Positions 5,902 to 10,716 of a DNA stretch of 10,716 nucleotides are shown here, in pieces. The position numbers and the translations under genes were made by a program. The stretch is from XYA12-FULL-58-9 sp001798605 (GTDB lineage Bacteria; Myxococcota; XYA12-FULL-58-9). Positions within the stretch are counted from its first letter, which is position 1; every line of letters starts with the position of its first letter. Below the pieces are notes generated by a model, which worked only from the letters and a program-made list of their open reading frames with translations, made no database searches and was not told where the DNA came from. Location of the stretch: NCBI GenBank assembly GCA_036736205.1, contig DAINMX010000223.1:1-10716 (forward strand), given 5' to 3'.

Positions 5902-6777
5902 TTATGCGTGCTTCTTCTCGTGATCAGGCCAGTATACCGGCGGTGGTGGGAATGCCGGTCGGGCGAGGAGGAAACCCTGACCGAATGCCGCGCCCGCGTC
6001 TTGCGACGCATGCAGCTCTCCCACTGTTTCGATTCCTTCGGCAACCACTCTAGCGCCCATGCCTTCGCACAGCTCGACGATGTGTTTGACGAGCTGTTGT
6101 TGGCGTGGGCTGCGATCGAGGTCCATGATCAAATTGCGGTCGAGCTTGACGATTTCGGGGGAGAGATCCGAGATGTACTTGAGGTTGGAATATCCAGCCC
6201 CGAGATCATCTATGGCGAGCTTGATGCCTTTGCTGCGCAGCTCGGTGAGGACGGAGTGACAGAGCTCAAAATGGCTCAATGGCACCGACTCGGTGATCTC
6301 GACGTGGATGGGGTGACCGTGAAAGAAAACCGGATCAGTAGGTTGAACCAGCAGCCCCTCGTCAAAATCGTTGGGATGGATGTTGATAAACAGAGGCCAG
6401 TCTTCACAGGTTTCCACGGACATCTTGCGGGTGGCAAGACCGAGCTCACTCACTCGATGTGCCGCGACGGCTGCATCGAGTATATCGAATGGCCCCTTGA
6501 ACGCAGGCGTCTTGCTGCGCAACAGGGCTTCGTAGGCGAAGATTGCTCCAGTGCTTAGGTCGACCAGGGGTTGAAAGAAGAGTTGAAACTCTTTGTTCTT
6601 GATGAGGCGATCGATAGCATTGTTGGCGGTGTTGTCCCTATTCGGTTGGTCTTTCTTCAACCAGCGAAACAACCCACTGTCAGGACTTCTCGACACTTCA
6701 GCTCCATCGCTGCCAGCATTCGCTCTCGCTGGGCTCGGTGCACGGTGGCGGCCTAGCCGTGGTGTTTTGTGAGGCAC
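5902..6777 (-). CDS. EAL-domain cyclic di-GMP phosphodiesterase
   Basis: Hydrolyses c-di-GMP to pGpG. The EAL domain spans about 54-285 of 291 residues, with all hallmark positions visible: E83-A-L (EAL), Asn132, E160-x-T-E163, DDLGAGYSNL (190-199), Lys211 and Asp213, E247 and E250 in AEGIE, and Gln267 in FGQGF. It is therefore probably active. There is no membrane segment and no GGDEF or PAS domain; residues 1-53 look disordered. The start is uncertain. GTG at 6777 overlaps the end of clpB by 25 bp and has a poor ribosome site. GTG at 6696 has GGAG 5 nt upstream, would give 264 residues and keeps the whole domain. No ATG fits. It follows clpB on the same strand, so it may be read from the clpB promoter. 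Confidence 0.92.
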   Translation of the reverse strand: MPHKTPRLGRHRAPSPARANAGSDGAEVSRSPDSGLFRWLKKDQPNRDNTANNAIDRLIKNKEFQLFFQPLVDLSTGAIFAYEALLRSKTPAFKGPFDILDAAVAAHRVSELGLATRKMSVETCEDWPLFINIHPNDFDEGLLVQPTDPVFFHGHPIHVEITESVPLSHFELCHSVLTELRSKGIKLAIDDLGAGYSNLKYISDLSPEIVKLDRNLIMDLDRSPRQQQLVKHIVELCEGMGARVVAEGIETVGELHASQDAGAAFGQGFLLARPAFPPPPVYWPDHEKKHA

Positions 6778-9332
6778 AGCCCGTCGTTTCTCACATCCAC
6801 CTGGATGGTATCGCCCTCAACAAACTGCCCGGAAAGAATGGCAGAGGCCAGAGGATTCTGCAACTCGCGCACAATAGTGCGTTTGAGTGGTCGCGCACCG
6901 TAAACCGGATCGTTTCCCTTTTTGCACAGGAACTCCTTGGCGGCGTCATTGAGCTTCATGGTGAGCCGGCGGTCGGCCAACAAAGACCGCAAGCGCTCGA
7001 GTTGCAGCTCCAATATTTGTGCAATCTCACTCTCGTCGAGGGAATGGAACACGACGACATCGTCGATGCGATTGATGAACTCCGGTTTGAATTGCCGGCG
7101 CAGAGCTTCCATCGCGAGATCGTACATGCGTTGCGGGTCTTGACCCGCGAGTTGTTGGATTGCATCGGAGCCAACGTTGGAGGTCATGATTAACACTGTG
7201 TTGCGAAAGTCCACTGTACGACCCTGCCCATCGGTGAGGCGACCGTCTTCAAGTACTTGCAACAGAATATTGAATACGTCCGGATGTGCCTTCTCTATTT
7301 CATCGAAGAGGACGACAGCATACGGGCGACGCCGAATGGCCTCGGTGAGTTGGCCACCTTCGTCGTAACCGACATACCCCGGAGGTGCGCCAACCAAGCG
7401 CGAGACGCTGTGCTTCTCCATGTACTCGCTCATGTCGATGCGCACCATTGCCTGTTCGTCGTCGAAGAGGAACTCTGCGAGTGCGCGGGCGGTCTCGGTT
7501 TTGCCGACGCCGGTGGGGCCCATAAACAAAAAGCTGCCCACGGGGCGGTTGGGGTCGGCGAGGCCCGCTCGGCTGCGGCGCACGGCATCGGCCACGGCTC
7601 GCAAGGCGTTGTCTTGGCCGACGACCCGCCGGTGCAGTCCGGCTTCCATATGCACCAGTTTCTCCATTTCCGATTCCAACATTTTGGCGACCGGGATACC
7701 GGTCCAACGGGAGACGATCTGTGCCACGCCTTCTTCGGTGACCTCCTCTTGAAGCATCCTTTTGCCGTCCAATGAGGATGTCCCTTGCTCCGCGTGCGCC
7801 AGCGCCTGCTCAGTTTCGGGAATGCGTCCAAACTTGAGCTCAGCGGCACGATTGAGGTCACCTCGTCGCTCCGCTTCCGTTTGCTCCTGTCGAAGTTGAT
7901 CCAGGACCTCGATCAAGGACCGTGATTTCTTGATCTCGTCCATCTCTGTTTGCCACTGGGTCCGCAGCGCCGAGTCCTCCTCTTTGAGCTCCGCGAGCTC
8001 CCGTTCGATCTTTTCGAGGCGTTCTTTGGAGCCGCGATCCTTCTCCTTGAGCAGGGCTTGGCGTTCGATTTCGAGCTGGATGATCTTGCGAGACAGCTTA
8101 TCGATCTCGGTCGGCATAGAATCGATCTGCAAGCGTAGGTTGCTCCCCGCCTCGTCAATCAGATCAATGGCCTTGTCGGGTAAGAAGCGATCAGTGATGT
8201 AGCGATTCGAGAGTGTCGCTGCAGCGATGATGGCACCGTCTTGAATGCGAACGCCGTGGTGCAACTCGTAGCGTTCCTTGAGTCCGCGCAGTATGGAAAT
8301 CGTATCCTCAACACTCGGGGGCTGCACCAAAACTGGTGCGAAGCGGCGCTCGAGAGCAGCGTCCTTTTCGATGTGCTTGCGATACTCGTCGAGGGTGGTT
8401 GCTCCCAAACAGTGGAGATCACCACGAGCCAAGGCGGGTTTGAGCATGTTGGAGGCGTCCATTGCGCCCTCCGCGGCCCCAGCGCCCACGAGAGTGTGAA
8501 GTTCGTCGATGAACAAGACAATTTCGCCCTCGGCCTCTATCACTTCTTTGAGGACGGCCTTGAGTCGATCTTCGAACTCGCCGCGATACTTCGCCCCTGC
8601 GACCAGGGAGCCGAGGTCGAGGGCGATGAGCTTCTTGTCCTTGATGCCCATGGGCACGTCGCCGTCAACGATGCGACGGGCCAACCCTTCGACGATGGCG
8701 GTTTTGCCGACGCCGGGCTCGCCGATCAACACCGGATTGTTCTTGGTCCGTCGTGACAACACCTGAAGCACACGCCGGATTTCCTCATCCCGGCCGATGA
8801 CGGGATCGAGCTTGCCCTTGCGAGCGAGCTCGGTGAGATCGCGGCCATAGCGGGCCAGCGCTTGATATCGATTCTCCGGGTTTTGATCGGTAACCCGGTG
8901 CGACCCACGCACCTGGGTGAGGGCTGCAAGCACCGCATCGCGAGTGACGCCCGCCTTACGTAGAAGGTCGCTGCCTGGGCCTTTGCCTTGCGCTACCGCC
9001 AGCAGGAGGTGCTCCGTTGAAACGTAGTCGTCTTTGAGCTCGTCGGCCTGTTTCTGCGCGGCGGACATAACGGCACCGAGCGAACGCCCCAAGTAAGGCT
9101 CGCCGCCCTGGACCTTGGGGAGTCGCCGAGCGGCGTTTTCGACATCCTCGAGAAGGGCGTCTGCAGACACCCCGATCTTTTTCAACAAGGGTAATATCAC
9201 GCCGCCGTCCTGCTCGATCAGGGCTTTGAGCAAATGCTCAACCTCGACGGCCTGTTGGCCAAGCTCGGCGGCGAAGGTTTGGGCCTGGAGCAATGCTTCG
9301 TTGGCCTTGTTGGTCAATTTGTCGGTGTTCAT
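6753..9332 (-). CDS. clpB: ClpB, Hsp100 AAA+ disaggregase
   Basis: An 859-residue cytoplasmic ATPase that, with DnaK, pulls polypeptides out of aggregates. The start at 9332 is set by GGGAGG 7 nt upstream and by the family N-terminus (MNTDKLTNKA); an in-frame ATG at 9404 would fall in the promoter. Layout: double Clp-N repeat (about 5-145); first AAA+ with Walker A GEPGVGKT (204-211), pore loop KYRGEFE (248-254), Walker B IVLFIDE (271-277) and arginine pair 329-330; coiled-coil middle domain (about 410-525); second AAA+ with Walker A GPTGVGKT (605-612), pore loop GYVGYDEGG (652-660), Walker B VVLFDE (673-678), FINRID Arg755 and sensor-2 GARPLKR (812-818). Length and motifs are standard and complete. 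The middle domain and the lack of an IGF/IGL ClpP loop separate it from ClpA/ClpC. Confidence 0.98.
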   Translation of the reverse strand: MNTDKLTNKANEALLQAQTFAAELGQQAVEVEHLLKALIEQDGGVILPLLKKIGVSADALLEDVENAARRLPKVQGGEPYLGRSLGAVMSAAQKQADELKDDYVSTEHLLLAVAQGKGPGSDLLRKAGVTRDAVLAALTQVRGSHRVTDQNPENRYQALARYGRDLTELARKGKLDPVIGRDEEIRRVLQVLSRRTKNNPVLIGEPGVGKTAIVEGLARRIVDGDVPMGIKDKKLIALDLGSLVAGAKYRGEFEDRLKAVLKEVIEAEGEIVLFIDELHTLVGAGAAEGAMDASNMLKPALARGDLHCLGATTLDEYRKHIEKDAALERRFAPVLVQPPSVEDTISILRGLKERYELHHGVRIQDGAIIAAATLSNRYITDRFLPDKAIDLIDEAGSNLRLQIDSMPTEIDKLSRKIIQLEIERQALLKEKDRGSKERLEKIERELAELKEEDSALRTQWQTEMDEIKKSRSLIEVLDQLRQEQTEAERRGDLNRAAELKFGRIPETEQALAHAEQGTSSLDGKRMLQEEVTEEGVAQIVSRWTGIPVAKMLESEMEKLVHMEAGLHRRVVGQDNALRAVADAVRRSRAGLADPNRPVGSFLFMGPTGVGKTETARALAEFLFDDEQAMVRIDMSEYMEKHSVSRLVGAPPGYVGYDEGGQLTEAIRRRPYAVVLFDEIEKAHPDVFNILLQVLEDGRLTDGQGRTVDFRNTVLIMTSNVGSDAIQQLAGQDPQRMYDLAMEALRRQFKPEFINRIDDVVVFHSLDESEIAQILELQLERLRSLLADRRLTMKLNDAAKEFLCKKGNDPVYGARPLKRTIVRELQNPLASAILSGQFVEGDTIQVDVRNDGLCLTKHHG

Positions 9333-9376
9333 CTCACAACCTCCCAAACGCAGCCTTTCGGGTGCGAGCGACACCA

Positions 9377-9404
9377 AATATAGGGGTCCCAAGTGAAGGT
9401 GCAA
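9377..9404 (-). promoter_or_regulatory. clpB promoter, sigma-32-like with overlapping sigma-70 match
   Basis: On the minus strand, TTGCA (9404-9400), 13 bp, CCCCTATAT (9386-9378) resembles the heat-shock consensus CTTGAA-N13-15-CCCCATNT. The same DNA read as sigma-70 gives TTGCAC (9404-9399), 16 bp, TATATT (9382-9377). Transcription would begin near 9370, leaving a leader of about 37 nt before the clpB ATG. Heat-shock control is expected for clpB. No CIRCE element is visible in the 88 bp before the N run. Confidence 0.55.
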
Positions 9405-9420
9405 CCAGGGTCGGGCTCAA

Positions 9421-9520
9421 NNNNNNNNNNNNNNNNNNNNNNNNNNNNNNNNNNNNNNNNNNNNNNNNNNNNNNNNNNNNNNNNNNNNNNNNNNNNNNNN
9501 NNNNNNNNNNNNNNNNNNNN
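9421..9520. other. Assembly gap (100 N)
   Basis: Exactly 100 unresolved bases, the conventional filler for a scaffold join of unknown size. The two flanks should not be assumed to be adjacent; the stop codon of the B12-binding regulator lies only 8 bp to its right. Confidence 0.98.
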
Positions 9521-9527
9521 AATATCC

Positions 9528-10448
9528 CTAACCCATCACGCCGATTTTCTCGGATAGCAGCTGGTTCCACTGTTTGAAACTTTGCATCCTGAGACCATAT
9601 GGGAGCTCATCGGGCCAGGCACCGCTGCCGCCCACGACAAGCTCCACATCACGGGTTTCTGTCATTTCGCGCAGCTCGCGATATTGCCGCTCGAGATCTG
9701 ATGGGTTGTCCGATGCCCGAGAGGCTGATACGGCGACGAGGTGTGTGTCGCCATCGTCGAGCCATGCGTCGAGCATGGTGAGCGGTGTCTTTCGGCCCAG
9801 CCAAGTGGTGCGCCAGCCAACCTCTGCGGCAACGAGTTCCGCAAGGGACAATCCGAGAGTGTGCTCATCATTCTCGGCGATCACGAGCAATACCGTGGGA
9901 CCCTCCCGACTCGCCACCAGGGCTTGATTGATCCAAGAAACTCCCCGTGCCAGTCGGTCGCTGGCGATGTGCTCCTCGATCACGCTGAGTGTGCCGCGTT
10001 CCCAGTGTGTACCGAGGGCATCGAGTACCAGTCCCAACAACTCGGCTACCGCCCACCAGGAGCCGAGGTTGGCTCTTTCGTGCATCAGCTCGGCGACGAC
10101 AGTCTGCACCGGTGTGTCGGCAACAAGCAGGTCGAGCCAGCGTGTCACGGGGGATTGTTCTCCCTCGTCTTTGCCAGTCTGTTTTCGTCGCAGGGTTTCG
10201 ACGTCACTCTTCTGGAAACGGCGATGGCCGCCTTCTGTTTTGACGCATGGCAAGACGCCCTCGTCCGCCCACCGCTTGACTGTTGACGTCCCCACGCTGA
10301 GGGAGGCCGCAGCTTGACGACTACTCATCAGCCTGTCCATCTCGCGAATATGTTCATCATTGAAAGATCCACAAGGGACTTGGATGCCAATGGTTTCGTT
10401 GTGGAGCAGAGCCGAACGGTTCCCGATGATGTCAGCGGTCGACATCAT
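9528..10448 (-). CDS. CarH/LitR-type MerR regulator with B12-binding photosensory domain
   Basis: A 306-residue transcription factor. A MerR-type winged helix at 41-90 (MSSRQAAASLSVGTSTVKRW, then GGHRRF at 73-78) binds DNA. A helical bundle (about 100-180) carries W149-x9-E159-H160, the signature that caps adenosylcobalamin in CarH photoreceptors. The B12-binding domain (about 185-300) has D194-E-H-T-L-G199, with His196 as lower axial ligand, and VVGGSG (271-276). Spacings between W149, H160 and H196 are within one residue of those in Thermus CarH. In that family, dark AdoCbl-bound tetramers repress carotenoid or other light-stress genes and light releases them. Two adjacent ATGs open the frame; AAGG lies 8 nt before the first. 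Residues 1-40 are an unusual leader, so a later start is possible. It is divergent from a lipoprotein gene; its targets are not visible. Confidence 0.88.
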   Translation of the reverse strand: MMSTADIIGNRSALLHNETIGIQVPCGSFNDEHIREMDRLMSSRQAAASLSVGTSTVKRWADEGVLPCVKTEGGHRRFQKSDVETLRRKQTGKDEGEQSPVTRWLDLLVADTPVQTVVAELMHERANLGSWWAVAELLGLVLDALGTHWERGTLSVIEEHIASDRLARGVSWINQALVASREGPTVLLVIAENDEHTLGLSLAELVAAEVGWRTTWLGRKTPLTMLDAWLDDGDTHLVAVSASRASDNPSDLERQYRELREMTETRDVELVVGGSGAWPDELPYGLRMQSFKQWNQLLSEKIGVMG

Positions 10449-10597
10449 ACAGGGAACCTTGTGGGAAGAAGATTCACCGTGGAGACCTGGGCCGACGGAA
10501 AAGTCTCAAGGAACCAACATGATAGCCTCCGCCCTGTGAGTCCGGCATCGAGGTTGCATCGGGGGTCATGGGTCGCCCTTACACCCAGGAGGTTTCC
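10449..10597. promoter_or_regulatory. Divergent intergenic region between regulator and lipoprotein genes
   Basis: This 149-bp region must hold promoters for both directions and is the natural place for self-regulation by the B12-binding repressor. I saw no convincing sigma-70 pair, long palindrome or direct repeats of a CarH-type half-site. Two GGAACC hexamers (10453-10458 and 10512-10517) resemble the -35 element of ECF-sigma promoters, but no matching -10 was found. Confidence 0.3.
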
Positions 10598-10716
10598 ATG
10601 AAAACGCGATGTCTCGCAAACAGCAGACACACTCGGATCCACTTTTCGGTTGACCGGCGTTGGATGGTGACATGGGTTGCACTTTGTCTTGGACTGTCTG
10701 TGGGCTGCGGCGAGCT
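10598..10716 (+). CDS. Lipoprotein, 5' end only
   Basis: Begins at ATG 10598 behind a strong AGGAGG (10587-10592, 5 nt spacing) and is open to the right edge (39 complete codons). A long, basic N-region (residues 1-22) precedes a hydrophobic stretch (23-33) and the lipobox LSVGC, with Cys37 as the lipid-bearing residue. Gly38 at +2 fits outer-membrane sorting. An internal ATG at codon 23 would give a more usual signal length, but it has no ribosome site. The mature protein is outside the window, so no function can be given. Its divergent position makes it a candidate target of the B12-binding regulator. Confidence 0.7.
   Translation, partial: MKTRCLANSRHTRIHFSVDRRWMVTWVALCLGLSVGCGE

Noticed and set aside
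5866..6558. 230-codon plus-strand opening
   Set aside because: Antisense shadow of the EAL gene, whose motifs are complete on the other strand.
8241..8756. 171-codon plus-strand opening
   Set aside because: Antisense to the clpB nucleotide-binding domain; long antisense frames are common opposite GC-rich genes.
10314..10601. 95-codon plus-strand opening spanning the divergent promoter region
   Set aside because: Overlaps the regulator's N-terminus and the strong ribosome site of the lipoprotein gene; composition is unlike a folded protein.
1..10716. Defence island, prophage, CRISPR or toxin-antitoxin system
   Set aside because: No integrase, nuclease, repeat-spacer or toxin-like gene pairs were found; gene content is envelope, proteostasis and signalling.

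Overview
The window reads as a chromosomal segment of a moderately GC-rich Gram-negative bacterium, most likely Myxococcota or a related deltaproteobacterial lineage. This rests on gene content: a pair of DUF4398-type lipoproteins, a DUF4476-like secreted protein, a membrane-anchored Ser/Thr kinase with a PEGA-like tail, and a B12-binding MerR-type regulator. It is an inference, not a taxonomic assignment. A run of exactly 100 N (9421-9520) marks a scaffold join, so the left and right parts may not be as close in the genome as drawn.

Left part (1-1920): two minus-strand outer-membrane-type lipoproteins. One is complete (622-969). The other runs off the left edge (1-598) and probably continues into an OmpA domain. 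They are transcribed divergently from a secreted cysteine-containing protein (1150-1920). The 180-bp intergenic region is AT-rich and carries two palindromes.

Centre (1984-5797): a tightly packed minus-strand cluster in the order tandem zinc-ribbon protein, LemA, HtpX-like M48 membrane protease with an added C-terminal zinc ribbon, and transmembrane Ser/Thr kinase. Two of the three junctions overlap (ATGA and TAATG). The third, lemA to htpX, is a 162-bp gap holding a REP/BIME-like double hairpin and a 17-bp motif that recurs upstream of the first gene. Together the genes look like a membrane-surveillance and signalling module, the most likely new system here.

Right part (5902-9332): clpB, the disaggregase, with a sigma-32-like promoter just inside the contig edge, followed by an EAL-domain c-di-GMP phosphodiesterase gene that may overlap its end.

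Beyond the gap (9528-10716): a CarH/LitR-type adenosylcobalamin photoreceptor-repressor candidate, divergent from the start of a lipoprotein gene that leaves the window. No tRNA, rRNA, CRISPR array, insertion sequence or gene-free stretch above 300 bp was seen.
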